From: Phycisphaeraceae bacterium
GTDB taxonomy: Bacteria; Planctomycetota; Phycisphaerae; Phycisphaerales; SM1A02
Assembly (NCBI GenBank): GCA_019636755.1
Contig: JAHBWZ010000006.1
Span: 124,001-188,000, forward strand
Direction of reading: 5' to 3'
Length of the DNA stretch: 64,000 nucleotides
Below the pieces are notes generated by a model. The model worked only from the letters and a program-made list of their open reading frames with translations, was not told the DNA's origin and did not search any database. A program made the position numbers and the translations under genes. Positions within the stretch are counted from its first letter, which is position 1. Each line of letters begins with the position of its first letter. Below are positions 8,752-16,932 of this stretch, piece by piece.

Positions 8752-9171
8752 TCACACCGACAGCCGGCGGCCGACGAATCGGCAGCGGACCGGCATCTTC
8801 TGAGCCACGCGGGCGAGCGCCTGCTTGGCCACGGTTTCGTCAACACCTGCGATCTCGAAGAGCATGGTGCCGGGCTTGATCCGTGCGGCCCAGTACTCGG
8901 TATCCGCCTTGCCCTTGCCCATGCGCGTCTCGAGCGGCTTCTTCGACACCGGCTTGTCCGGGAACACCCGGATGTACACCTTTCCCTGCCTTCGAAGGAA
9001 GTGCTGTGCCGCGATCCGGCCTGCCTCGATCTGGCGCGCGGTGAGCCAGTGCGGCTCCAGCGCCTGGAGGCCGTAATCTCCGAAGGACACGTAGTTGCCG
9101 CGCGTCGCATTTCCGCGCAGCGTTCCGCGCATCTGCTTGCGGAACTTGATTCTCTTTGGCATCCGGGGCAT
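8752..9171 (-). CDS. rplP: 50S ribosomal protein L16
   Basis: L16 binds near the A site and the peptidyl-transferase centre. The 139-residue protein has the length and motifs of the family: MPKRIKFRKQMRGTLRGNAT, GLQALEPHWLTARQIEAGRI and RVFPDKPVSKKPLETRMGKG. The start could be this ATG or the one three codons later. It lies between rpsC and rpmC. Confidence 0.98.
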   Translation of the reverse strand: MPRMPKRIKFRKQMRGTLRGNATRGNYVSFGDYGLQALEPHWLTARQIEAGRIAAQHFLRRQGKVYIRVFPDKPVSKKPLETRMGKGKADTEYWAARIKPGTMLFEIAGVDETVAKQALARVAQKMPVRCRFVGRRLSV

Positions 9172-9212
9172 GGGGGTGACTCCTCAGACTCGCGTTCAGT
9201 CCGGCATCCTGC

Positions 9213-9914
9213 TCAGCGACGACCGCGGGCACGGCCCCGCGCTCCGGCGGCACGCGTCTCGATCTCTTCCTCGGCGTCGGAGTACATGCCCTTGTACACC
9301 CAGACCTTCACACCGATCACGCCATACGTCGTCCCGGCGTGCACCTGTGCGTAATCCACGTTGGCCTGCAGCGTCGAGAGCGGGATCGATCCCAGCCGCT
9401 GCTGGAAGACCCGCGACATCTCAGCGCCGCCGAGCCGGCCGGACACCTGGATGCGCACGCCCTTCGCGCCGTTGTTGATGGCGGCCTCGCAGCGCTGCTT
9501 GAGCAGGCGCCGGAAGTTGGCCCGCTTCTTCATCTGCTCGGCGACCGCTTCCGCGATCACCCAGGCGCTCGTGTCCGGGTTCCGGATCTCGATGATCTTG
9601 ACGGCGACCTTGCGGTTCGTCATCGCGATCAGTTCAGCGCTGAGCTTCTCGATCTCCGCGCCCTTCGGTCCGATCACGATGCCGGGCCGGGCCGTCTTGA
9701 CGTAGACCGTCAGTTCCTCGCGGGTCCGTTCGATCACGACGTCGGACACCGCCGCGAACGGGGGCGTCCGGTTGAGCCGCTTGTCGATGAACTTCCGGAT
9801 GCGGTAGTCCTCGACGAGAAGTTCGGCGTACAGCGCCTTCGGGGCGTACCAGCGGGACTTGTGTCCCTCCGTCACGCCGACACGGAATCCGAATGGATGG
9901 GTCTTCTGTCCCAC
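9213..9914 (-). CDS. rpsC: 30S ribosomal protein S3
   Basis: S3 forms part of the mRNA entry tunnel and the ribosomal helicase. The 233-residue protein starts MGQKTHPFGFRVGVTEGHKS, has the KH domain with VYVKTARPGIVIGPKGAEIE and the C-terminal domain with GVRIQVSGRLGGAEMSR. An Arg/Gly/Ala-rich tail follows. It begins three bases after the rplV stop, which suggests coupling. Confidence 0.98.
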   Translation of the reverse strand: MGQKTHPFGFRVGVTEGHKSRWYAPKALYAELLVEDYRIRKFIDKRLNRTPPFAAVSDVVIERTREELTVYVKTARPGIVIGPKGAEIEKLSAELIAMTNRKVAVKIIEIRNPDTSAWVIAEAVAEQMKKRANFRRLLKQRCEAAINNGAKGVRIQVSGRLGGAEMSRVFQQRLGSIPLSTLQANVDYAQVHAGTTYGVIGVKVWVYKGMYSDAEEEIETRAAGARGRARGRR

Positions 9915-9917
9915 GGC

Positions 9918-10250
9918 TCAGTTCCTCTCGTCCAGGACCAGGTGCAGGTGGCTGGTCCGCTTCATGATCGGATGCGCGCGACCGCGATCCTTGGGCTGGA
10001 ACCGCTTGATGGTCGGTCCCTCGTCCACGCGCGACTCGCGCACGAACAGCCGGGAAAGATCCGCGTCCCCCTCCTCGGCGTTGGCGATGGCGCTCTTCAG
10101 CACGGCCCGGTAGTACCACGCGGCACGCTTCGGCGAGAACGTCAGCGCGTTCATCGCCTCGTCGATGCGCATGCCGCGGATCATGTCCGCGACCAGCCGT
10201 GCCTTGCGGGGCGCGATTCTGGCAAATCGATGGATCGCCTGGTAGGCCAT
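9918..10250 (-). CDS. rplV: 50S ribosomal protein L22
   Basis: L22 lines the exit tunnel, and its loop is involved in nascent-chain stalling and macrolide resistance. The 110-residue product has IAPRKARLVADMIRGM near the N-terminus and the loop and C-terminal block IKRFQPKDRGRAHPIMKRTS, ending in HLHLVLDERN. It lies between rpsS and rpsC. Confidence 0.98.
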   Translation of the reverse strand: MAYQAIHRFARIAPRKARLVADMIRGMRIDEAMNALTFSPKRAAWYYRAVLKSAIANAEEGDADLSRLFVRESRVDEGPTIKRFQPKDRGRAHPIMKRTSHLHLVLDERN

Positions 10251-10295
10251 GGTCTTAACCTCGTGTGACGCGGCTGTGCGTGACGCGACCGCGCG

Positions 10296-10583
10296 TCACT
10301 TCGCGCCCCTCTTGATGCCTTCCTTCTTGTTCGTGTGCCCGCGGAAGAACCGCGTCGGCGCGAACTCGCCCAGCCGATGGCCGACCATGTCCTCGGTCAC
10401 GAACACGTCCACGAACTGCCGGCCGTTGTGGACCTGGAACGTCTGGTTGACGAACTCCGGAACGATCATGCACGCCCGCGCCCAGGTCCGGATCGGTGCC
10501 TTGCGGTTCTCGTTCACCAGCGCCTCCACCTTGCGGTAGAGCCGCTCGTTGACGGCGGGACCCTTCTTGAGTGATCTGCCCAT
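10296..10583 (-). CDS. rpsS: 30S ribosomal protein S19
   Basis: S19 is a head protein that forms a complex with S13. The 95-residue product starts [20 protein letters not shown] and has [19 protein letters not shown], then [20 protein letters not shown] and [18 protein letters not shown]. All are family signatures and the length is standard. It sits between rplB and rplV. Confidence 0.98.
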   Translation of the reverse strand: MGRSLKKGPAVNERLYRKVEALVNENRKAPIRTWARACMIVPEFVNQTFQVHNGRQFVDVFVTEDMVGHRLGEFAPTRFFRGHTNKKEGIKRGAK

Positions 10584-10655
10584 GGCTGTCTTCCGATCCT
10601 TTTCCGTCCGGCCCGGCGTTCAGCCGGCCCGTCCTTCGAGATCTCTCCTCGTCCC

Positions 10656-11510
10656 TCAGAGCTTGAGCTGTCCATAACGGCGGCTGCGCCGCCGGCGGAG
10701 AATGAGTGCACTCGTCCACTTCCGGCGGGCGCGCGTCCGGCCGCCCTTCGACTTGACGCCGGTCCGGCTGACCGGCTCCCGGCCGCTCTTCGAGCGGCCT
10801 TCGCCGCCGCCGAGCGGATGGCACATGTGGTCCTTCGCGACGCCGCGCGTCTTCGGACGCCGGCCGAGCCAGCGGTTCCGGCCCGCCTTGCCCAGCGTCA
10901 CGTTGATGTGGTCCGGGTTGCCGACCTGGCCGATGGTCGCGCGGCAGTCGATGAGGACGCGCCGGATCTCGCCGCTCGGAAGCACCAGCGTCGCATAGCG
11001 GCCCTCGCGGTTGGTCAGCCGTGCACCCGATCCCGCCGCCCGGCAGAGCTTGCCGCCCTTGCCCGGCTCGAACTCGATGTTGTGCACCGTGAGACCGGTC
11101 GGAATGAACCGCAGCGGCATGCAGTTGCCCGTCTTCGGCTCGATCGCGCCCGCGCCGCTCTCGACTTCCTCGCCGACCTCGATCCCCTGCGGCGCGACGA
11201 TGTACCGGAGTTCGCCGTCGGTGTACTCGATCAGCGCGATGTGGCACGAGCGGTTGGGGTCGTACTCGATCCCGATCACGCGACCGGTGACGCCGTCCTT
11301 CGTCCGGCGGAAGTCGATGCGGCGGTAGCGCCGCTTGTGGCCTCCGCCGCGGCCTTCCACGGTGATGACGCCGTGATTGTTGCGCCCGCCGGTCCGCTTG
11401 AGCGGCGCGAGCAGCGACTTCTCCGGCTTCTTCTTCGTGACCTCCGAGTGGAGGTTCACGGACGCGTTCCGGCGGGCGTTGGTGACTGGCTTGTACTTGC
11501 GGATCGGCAT
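10656..11510 (-). CDS. rplB: 50S ribosomal protein L2
   Basis: L2 is one of the most conserved large-subunit proteins, needed for subunit joining and peptidyl-transferase structure. The 284-residue product starts MPIRKYKPVTNARRNASVN. It contains GRNNHGVITVEGRGGGHKRR and the signature region CHPLGGGEGRSKSGREPVSR with the functionally important His. It lies between rplW and rpsS. Confidence 0.98.
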   Translation of the reverse strand: MPIRKYKPVTNARRNASVNLHSEVTKKKPEKSLLAPLKRTGGRNNHGVITVEGRGGGHKRRYRRIDFRRTKDGVTGRVIGIEYDPNRSCHIALIEYTDGELRYIVAPQGIEVGEEVESGAGAIEPKTGNCMPLRFIPTGLTVHNIEFEPGKGGKLCRAAGSGARLTNREGRYATLVLPSGEIRRVLIDCRATIGQVGNPDHINVTLGKAGRNRWLGRRPKTRGVAKDHMCHPLGGGEGRSKSGREPVSRTGVKSKGGRTRARRKWTSALILRRRRSRRYGQLKL

Positions 11511-11541
11511 GACTGGTCCCTGCGGGCGGCGATCGCCCGGC

Positions 11542-11820
11542 TCAGAAGAGCTCGATGCGGTCGTCCGGATGGATCTTGACGATCGCCCGCTTCATCACCT
11601 TGCTCTGGTAGAACCCGAAACGATTGCGCCGAAGCTGTCCCCGGCGGTTCTGCGTCGCGACGGAGAGCACGCGCACGCTGTAGAGCGACTCGACGGCGCG
11701 ACGGATCTGGTCCTTCGACGCCGCACGGTCCACCTCGAAGGTGACGCGGTTGTGCTCGGTGGACTCCATCGTCGCCTTCTCGGTCACGATCGGGCGACGG
11801 ATGATCGTGGTCGGTTCCAT
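11542..11820 (-). CDS. rplW: 50S ribosomal protein L23
   Basis: L23 lies at the tunnel exit and docks trigger factor and SRP. I chose the ATG at 11820, which overlaps the rplD stop by one base (TGATG) and gives 92 residues, the normal size; the frame is open further upstream but that part has no family match. Motifs are IIRRPIVTEKATMESTEHNR, VTFEVDRAASKDQIRRAVES and RVLSVATQNRRGQLRRNRFG. The overlap indicates translational coupling to L4. Confidence 0.96.
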   Translation of the reverse strand: MEPTTIIRRPIVTEKATMESTEHNRVTFEVDRAASKDQIRRAVESLYSVRVLSVATQNRRGQLRRNRFGFYQSKVMKRAIVKIHPDDRIELF

Positions 11821-12467
11821 CAGACGGCCTCCTTCCCATGGATCGAGCCGTCGACGAACGCCTTCAGCGTCGCCCGGTCGATCACGAGGAAACGGTGGTT
11901 GAGCAGTTCGAACGCATTGAGCTGCTCCGCCCGGATCGTGTGGCAGCCGTCGATGTTCCGCGCGGAGAGCGCGGCGTTCCGATTTGCCCGGTCCAGGGCG
12001 ACCAGGCAGGTGCGGTTGACGCCGACCGCCTCCAGGGAACGGCGGAAGTCGCTGGTCTTCGGCGCATCGAAGGCCAGCGAGTCGAAGCACTTCACCTCGC
12101 CGTCGACCAGCTTCGCCAGCAGGGCATTGCGGTTCGCCAGGCGCCGCATCTTCTTCGGCATGTCCAGCCGGTAGTCCTCGCGCGTCTTCGTCTTCGCGAA
12201 CGCGACACCGCCGCCCTTGCGGGTGGGCGTGCGGCGGGGACCCACGCGGGCGTTGCCGGTCCCCTTCTGGCGGTACAGCTTCTTGGTGGAGCCTTCGACG
12301 CGGCCGCGATTCTTCGTCCTCGCGGATCCCTGCCGCCGGTTGGCGTGGAACATGACGTACGCCTGCTTCAGCAGCGCGGGTCGGACCTCCGCGCCCAGCA
12401 GCGACTCGTCGATGGCAAGCGTGTCCACCTGCTTGCCGGCTCTGTCGTAGATAGGCAGATCAATCAT
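11820..12467 (-). CDS. rplD: 50S ribosomal protein L4
   Basis: L4 lines the exit tunnel, and in enteric bacteria it autoregulates the S10 operon. I chose the ATG at 12467 (MIDLPIYDRAGKQVDTLAID), with AGGTG six bases upstream. The 215-residue product has the tunnel loop region RRQGSARTKNRGRVEGSTKK and LYRQKGTGNARVGPRRTPTR, as expected. It is preceded by an unusually long spacer (222 bases) that contains a hairpin at the rplC stop. Confidence 0.96.
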   Translation of the reverse strand: MIDLPIYDRAGKQVDTLAIDESLLGAEVRPALLKQAYVMFHANRRQGSARTKNRGRVEGSTKKLYRQKGTGNARVGPRRTPTRKGGGVAFAKTKTREDYRLDMPKKMRRLANRNALLAKLVDGEVKCFDSLAFDAPKTSDFRRSLEAVGVNRTCLVALDRANRNAALSARNIDGCHTIRAEQLNAFELLNHRFLVIDRATLKAFVDGSIHGKEAV

Positions 12468-12673
12468 CGTGTTCACCTGGCGGCCCGCGGCCGCCGTTCG
12501 CCTCACCCTCCACCGTCCGTCGACCCCGGATTTCGACCGGGTGGACTCGACGTACCGACGGGGCAGGGATCTTGACTCGGTTCCTCTGCTCGTACTGTCG
12601 CCACCGTCCGGTTCCCTTCGCGCCGCGGCCGCTCCGCGTGGAGCCGCCGGTCCGGCATTCGGGCCTTGACAGT

Positions 12674-12702
12674 CGCTGGCGCGCGTGTCTTACGCGCCAG
12701 CG
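12674..12702. promoter_or_regulatory. Perfect 10-bp hairpin enclosing the rplC stop codon
   Basis: The arms CGCTGGCGCG (12674-12683) and CGCGCCAGCG (12693-12702) pair perfectly around a 9-base loop. The loop holds the TAA stop of rplC (minus strand, 12692-12690). No T-run follows on the minus strand, so it does not look like an intrinsic terminator. It could set the rplC mRNA 3' boundary, pause transcription, or be chance in GC-rich DNA. Confidence 0.5.
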
Positions 12703-13376
12703 GCAGCCAGTCGGGCTTTCCTCCGCCAGAGCCGCTTCGACGGCTCAAGCCACAGAATTCCATCGTTGGCACCCGGCACCGGACCCTTCACGAGTATGAG
12801 GTTCCGGTCGGGGATCACCTTGATCACGTCCAGGCTGCGGACGGTGATGCGCTCATCACCCATGTGGCCCGCCATCCGCTTGCCCTTCTTCACCTTCGGC
12901 CCCGAACCCCGGTTCGTGGCGTGGCTGGCGATCGAACCGGCGGAGCGGTGCTTCCGCTCGACGCCGTGCGATGCCTCCAGGCCCGCGAAGTTGTGCCGCT
13001 TCATCGGACCGGCGAAGCCCTTGCCCTTGCTCGTGCCCGTCACGTCGACGAACCGGACACCCTCCATGTCCGCCGCGCCCAGCGCCTGGCCGAGGCTGAA
13101 CGCCTGGGCCGCGGCGTCATCGGCCACGCGGAACTCCCGGTGGTGACGCTTCGGCCCGATGCCCGCCTTGCCGTCGTGCCCGATGATCGGCATCGAGGAC
13201 CGCCGCGGCCTGGCGTCGCCGAAGGCGATCTGCACGGCGGCATACCCGTCGCGCTCGCTTGTCTTCACCTGGGTGACGACGCACGGACCGCACTCGATCA
13301 CGGTGACGGGCAGGTTGGTGCCGTCCTCCATGAAGTAGCGCGTCATTCCGATCTTCCGGCCGAGGAGAGCAGTCAT
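12690..13376 (-). CDS. rplC: 50S ribosomal protein L3
   Basis: L3 is an assembly-initiator protein whose extensions reach the peptidyl-transferase centre. The 228-residue protein starts MTALLGRKIGMTRYFMEDG. It has the signature TGTSKGKGFAGPMKRHNFAG and the block SHGVERKHRSAGSIASHATN. The C-terminus has a short basic Ala-rich extension (KARLAAAGA) encoded partly by a hairpin at the stop codon. It is second in the operon after rpsJ, behind a 225-base spacer. Confidence 0.97.
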   Translation of the reverse strand: MTALLGRKIGMTRYFMEDGTNLPVTVIECGPCVVTQVKTSERDGYAAVQIAFGDARPRRSSMPIIGHDGKAGIGPKRHHREFRVADDAAAQAFSLGQALGAADMEGVRFVDVTGTSKGKGFAGPMKRHNFAGLEASHGVERKHRSAGSIASHATNRGSGPKVKKGKRMAGHMGDERITVRSLDVIKVIPDRNLILVKGPVPGANDGILWLEPSKRLWRRKARLAAAGA

Positions 13377-13601
13377 CGTTCGTCCTGTGTCGCGGGCGGG
13401 TCGGCCGCCGGCGGGCGAGGGGGATCTCGGGACTCCCGTCCGCGCGGGGACGCGGGCGAGGGAGCGCGGGGGACGGGCCAGAGGTCACGGCCTCGGCTGC
13501 GAGGCTCGCGGACATGACCGGAGAGGTTCCGTCGGGCGTCGCGCTGCGAAGGGCGGGCCGCTCGACACGGGCCGGGCACGCGCCCGGCATGAACGCGCAG
13601 G

Positions 13602-13910
13602 TTACGCCTTGATCTTGACGAAAACGCCCGCCGGGACCACGAGGCGGTTCAGGGCCTCGATCGTGCGGGCGGTGGCGTCGTAGATGTCGACGATGCGCTT
13701 GTGGGTGCGGATCTCGAACTGCTCTCGCGATTTCTTGTCGATGAACGCCGAGCGGTTCACCGTGTAGATCTCGCGGCGCGTCGGCAGCGGAATCGGCCCG
13801 GCCACGCGGGCGCCGGTCCTCTTCGCATGGTCGACGATCTCGCGTGAGGAGGCATCGAGCGCCTGGTGGTCGTACGCTTCCAGTCGGATTCTGATCTTTC
13901 CGCCAGTCAT
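13602..13910 (-). CDS. rpsJ: 30S ribosomal protein S10
   Basis: S10 is a head protein of the small subunit and, as NusE, a component of transcription antitermination complexes. The 102-residue product has the usual length with [40 protein letters not shown] and [16 protein letters not shown]. It is the first gene of the ribosomal operon here. No fusA, tuf, rpsL or rpsG lies upstream, only a divergent exported-protein gene, and a strong promoter is found about 90 bases before the start. Confidence 0.98.
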   Translation of the reverse strand: MTGGKIRIRLEAYDHQALDASSREIVDHAKRTGARVAGPIPLPTRREIYTVNRSAFIDKKSREQFEIRTHKRIVDIYDATARTIEALNRLVVPAGVFVKIKA

Positions 13911-13999
13911 CGGTCGCCAGTCGCTCGGTGCAGGTCAGCGGGTCGCAGGAAGAGCATGGCAGGCGCGATACGCGGCGCCCGCCGAAACGGGAATCGCGG

Positions 14000-14027
14000 A
14001 TGATACCTTTCTCTCACACGCTGTCAA
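14000..14027 (-). promoter_or_regulatory. Near-consensus housekeeping promoter of the ribosomal operon
   Basis: Read on the minus strand, TTGACA (14027-14022) is followed after 16 bases by TATCAT (14005-14000). This is a perfect -35 and a 5/6 -10. Transcription would begin near 13993, leaving a leader of about 80 bases before the rpsJ start at 13910. The AT-rich discriminator and spacer stand out in this GC-rich DNA. It is the best vegetative promoter in the window and fits the expected high expression. Confidence 0.85.
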
Positions 14028-14095
14028 CGCACCCCGGCGGCGCCCGCGGCTGTCCCGGCACGCCGGCACCCCGGGTGCTGCACGCCTCCCCAGGG

Positions 14096-15706
14096 ATGAC
14101 GCCCGTGACCACCCACCGCTCCGATCGACCGCGCCGCCCCGCCTCCCTGCCGATCCTCTCGCTCGCGGCGGCGCTCGCCGTCGCCTGGCCGAGCCCGCGT
14201 CCGGCAGTCGCGCGACCGATCGCCGCGCCGTCACCGCAGGATGCCCCGGCCCGGGTCGCACCACCGCCGGATCCGGCTCGGATCGACGCGATGCTGTCCG
14301 CCGAACCCACCGTCCTGGAGGGCCTGGGCGTCGCCATCCGCGTTCCGGTCGAGGCAGTCGTCGAGCACCAGGGCAGCGGGCAGGCGTCGATGCTGGTCGC
14401 GATCGAGCGCGACGTGATCCCGCTCTGGAGCATGCGGCTGCAGGCGATGGCCTCTACGCTCGACGAGCCCACCCCCCGGGCGCAGATCGAGCATCTGATC
14501 GCGTCCCGGCGCCAGCAGGGCTCGGCGATCGAGGTGGTCGCCAGCGAACCCTTCGCTGCGGGCGAGCGGGACGGCTGGTTCTGCTGGATCGTCCAGTCGG
14601 TCGAACTCGTCGACCGGATGGTGTTCGGATGGTTCTGCCTGCCGATCGGCGCCCGGGACTACCTGGTGCTGTCCGCGCAGGTGGCCTTCGACGGGTTCCC
14701 GGCCGCGCGACCGATGATCGAAGCCGCGGCACGGACGATCCGCGCGACGGATGCCGCGGACCTGGTGGCCGAGCGTCGCGCGGGCCTGGAGCGCGGGCGG
14801 CTCGTGCTCCAGACGATCACCCCCGAGCGACTGCGGGCCCTGGTGGGATTCGACCAGTGGTATCGCGTCTACTTCCCGGCGGGCGCGGCCGCGCCAGCCG
14901 GACAGGCCGGCGGCCCGACGATCCGCGCCGATGACCAGGAGCTGGGGGCGCTTCGTCTCCGCGTCGAGGAGGGTCCGCTCGGAGCGGTCAATCCGCAGCG
15001 CGCGCCGTCGCAGTACGCCCCCGACGAACGGCAGAACGGCTTCATCGTCCGCGTGCAGACGCGCTTCGGCGACGCCGAAACCGGCGCGGTCCTCGACACG
15101 GAGGCGATCTACTGGATGGCATTCGACCAGGGCGAAGAGTCCTGGTCGCTCCGCGCGACCGAGCGCCTGGGTGCCCGGACGCGCAGCGAGGCGGTCACCG
15201 GCGTCCGCTCCCGCAGTTCCGCATCCGATCCCGCGGGCACGCTCATCATCGTGTCGACCGGCCGGGGAACCCGGCCTCGCCAGGTGCTGGAGCGCGCCGT
15301 CCCCGAGGTCTATCTCTCGCAGGCGCTCCGCTGGGTGCTCGGCATGCTGCTCCCGCGCGGCGACCAGTCGATCGACCTCCTGACCTACTGCGCCGAGGCG
15401 TCGGCGGAAGAGATCATCATCGCGCTCCGCGAGGACCGATGGTCGCCCCTGCGCGGCATGACGCCACGCTGGGAGCACCGGACGACGCCGCGGCGCGGCG
15501 GTCAGAGCACCCGTTCGCTGCACGCGGCCGACGGGTCGCTCCAGCGCCGGGAACACGCCGACGGATCCGTCATGGAGCCCATCGACCTGGACCGGCTGCG
15601 CGACCTCTGGCGCCGCGCCGGGCTCTTCCAGTCCGGGCGGCCGTCCGATCGACAGCCCGAAGGATCGCGGGACCGGCCACCGGACCGCCGATCCTCCGAC
15701 CGCTGA
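14096..15706 (+). CDS. Exported protein of unknown function
   Basis: I do not recognise the family. With the ATG at 14096 the product has 536 residues and a clear signal peptide: Arg-rich start, hydrophobic stretch SLPILSLAAALAVAW and a cleavage-like AVARP site. The mature part is soluble, mixed alpha/beta. The segment TVLEGLGVAIRVPVEAVV near residue 65 recalls proteins whose ORF starts with a plain beta-sandwich. Later parts hold FDQWYRVYFPAG, an oxidised-lipoprotein-like IYWMAFDQGEESWSL stretch and an Arg/Asp/Pro-rich tail. It is transcribed away from the ribosomal operon and may share regulation with the beta-barrel gene downstream. Its length and domain order suggest a periplasmic or surface protein, without further clue. 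Confidence 0.75.
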   Translation: MTPVTTHRSDRPRRPASLPILSLAAALAVAWPSPRPAVARPIAAPSPQDAPARVAPPPDPARIDAMLSAEPTVLEGLGVAIRVPVEAVVEHQGSGQASMLVAIERDVIPLWSMRLQAMASTLDEPTPRAQIEHLIASRRQQGSAIEVVASEPFAAGERDGWFCWIVQSVELVDRMVFGWFCLPIGARDYLVLSAQVAFDGFPAARPMIEAAARTIRATDAADLVAERRAGLERGRLVLQTITPERLRALVGFDQWYRVYFPAGAAAPAGQAGGPTIRADDQELGALRLRVEEGPLGAVNPQRAPSQYAPDERQNGFIVRVQTRFGDAETGAVLDTEAIYWMAFDQGEESWSLRATERLGARTRSEAVTGVRSRSSASDPAGTLIIVSTGRGTRPRQVLERAVPEVYLSQALRWVLGMLLPRGDQSIDLLTYCAEASAEEIIIALREDRWSPLRGMTPRWEHRTTPRRGGQSTRSLHAADGSLQRREHADGSVMEPIDLDRLRDLWRRAGLFQSGRPSDRQPEGSRDRPPDRRSSDR

Positions 15707-15921
15707 CGCCGCGCGCCCGGCGACGATCCACGCCGGCGCCGCGGACGGGGCGCCCGCGCGCCATGCGCATCGATCGGGGCGGGATTCCCCCGCCGGGCGC
15801 GCAGACGCTCACCCGGTTCCGCGGGACGCTCTCCACACGGATTCCCGATCTGCTGCGCAGTCGCCGCGCCCGGGATCCGGATGCCCCCACGGCCTCACGG
15901 GCCCCTGTGGAGACTGCACCG

Positions 15922-16821
15922 ATGACCCTCCGTTCCATTGCATCCGTCACCGTGACTCTCTCGGCGCTCGCGCTCGCCGGTGCTGCGTCGGCGCAGCACG
16001 CGGGGTTCGTCCTCTTCGGAGATCCTGCGCCGGGCGGGGCGACCGCGCCGGCAGAGCACCGCTTCGTGCATCCGGTGACCTCGCCGTACTACCACGAGGA
16101 TGCGTTCATCACCTCGGACGTGCGCGGCTGGTTCGTGCGGCATGACTTCCCCCGCGCCAGCCTGATCGGCGGCGGCTCGGCTTCCGTCGCCGCCGTCCAG
16201 CTTCGGCTCGCGCTGACCGAGCGGCTGGGGTTCGTCGCCTACAAGGACGGGTACACCTGGTTCCGCAGCGGACTCGTCCGGGACGACGGCTGGAACGACC
16301 TCGCTGCGGGCCTCAAGTACGCCGTCGTACAGGACTGGGAGAACCAGTTCCACCTTGCGCTCGGCGCCGGCTATGAACTGAGCGTCGGCGACACGAAGGT
16401 CCTCCAGGACGACTCGGAGTTCCGCCTCTTCGCGGCGGTGAACAAGGGATTCGGCCCGTGGCACCTGGGCGGCACGGTCAACTGGCTCATCGCCTCCGGC
16501 AGCGAGGATGCACTGGGCGACGCCGACCGCCTCTTCTGGCACCTGCACCTGGACTACCGGTTCAACGACTGGTTCAGTCCCGTCGTGGAACTGAACGGCT
16601 ATCACGTCATCGGCAAGGGCACCGAGGTGCTCCCGTTCCAGGGCGTGGATGTCGCCAACTTCGGCGGCGGTGACGATGTCATCACCGTCGGACTCGGCGC
16701 CGAGTTCCGTCCGTTCCAGACCGACACGCTCGGTCTGCGCGCCGCCTTCGAGACGCCGATCACGCACGGCGACGACCTCTGGGGCTGGCGGATGACGTTC
16801 TCCCTGGTCTGGTCCTTCTGA
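15922..16821 (+). CDS. Probable outer-membrane beta-barrel protein
   Basis: The 299-residue product starts at the ATG at 15922 with a signal peptide (SIASVTVTLSALALAGAASA, cleavage before QHAG). The mature chain is rich in alternating hydrophobic/aromatic strands, such as WENQFHLALGAGYELSVGD, LFWHLHLDYRFNDWFSPVVE and GLGAEFRPFQTDTLGLRAAF. It ends in ...MTFSLVWSF with a terminal Phe, the signal used by the BAM machinery. This fits a small barrel, perhaps 12-14 strands. No substrate can be deduced. The frame is open much further upstream but the extra sequence is not protein-like. Confidence 0.75.
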   Translation: MTLRSIASVTVTLSALALAGAASAQHAGFVLFGDPAPGGATAPAEHRFVHPVTSPYYHEDAFITSDVRGWFVRHDFPRASLIGGGSASVAAVQLRLALTERLGFVAYKDGYTWFRSGLVRDDGWNDLAAGLKYAVVQDWENQFHLALGAGYELSVGDTKVLQDDSEFRLFAAVNKGFGPWHLGGTVNWLIASGSEDALGDADRLFWHLHLDYRFNDWFSPVVELNGYHVIGKGTEVLPFQGVDVANFGGGDDVITVGLGAEFRPFQTDTLGLRAAFETPITHGDDLWGWRMTFSLVWSF

Positions 16822-16882
16822 TCAGGCCGACGTCACATGCGGACGCACGTCCGGCCGGCGGGGCCCGCCCTGGGGCGGTTCC

Positions 16883-16902
16883 CGCCGGTCTGCGGACCGG
16901 CG
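16883..16902. terminator. Hairpin between convergent genes
   Basis: CGCCGGTC (16883-16890) pairs with GACCGGCG (16895-16902) around a TGCG tetraloop. It lies in the 111-base gap between the convergent beta-barrel gene and the gene ending at 16933, so it may end transcription from both sides. There is no T-run; in this GC-rich genome such hairpins are common. Confidence 0.4.
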
Positions 16903-16932
16903 CCGCGCCGTTCTGCCGCAGCCGCGGCTGCC

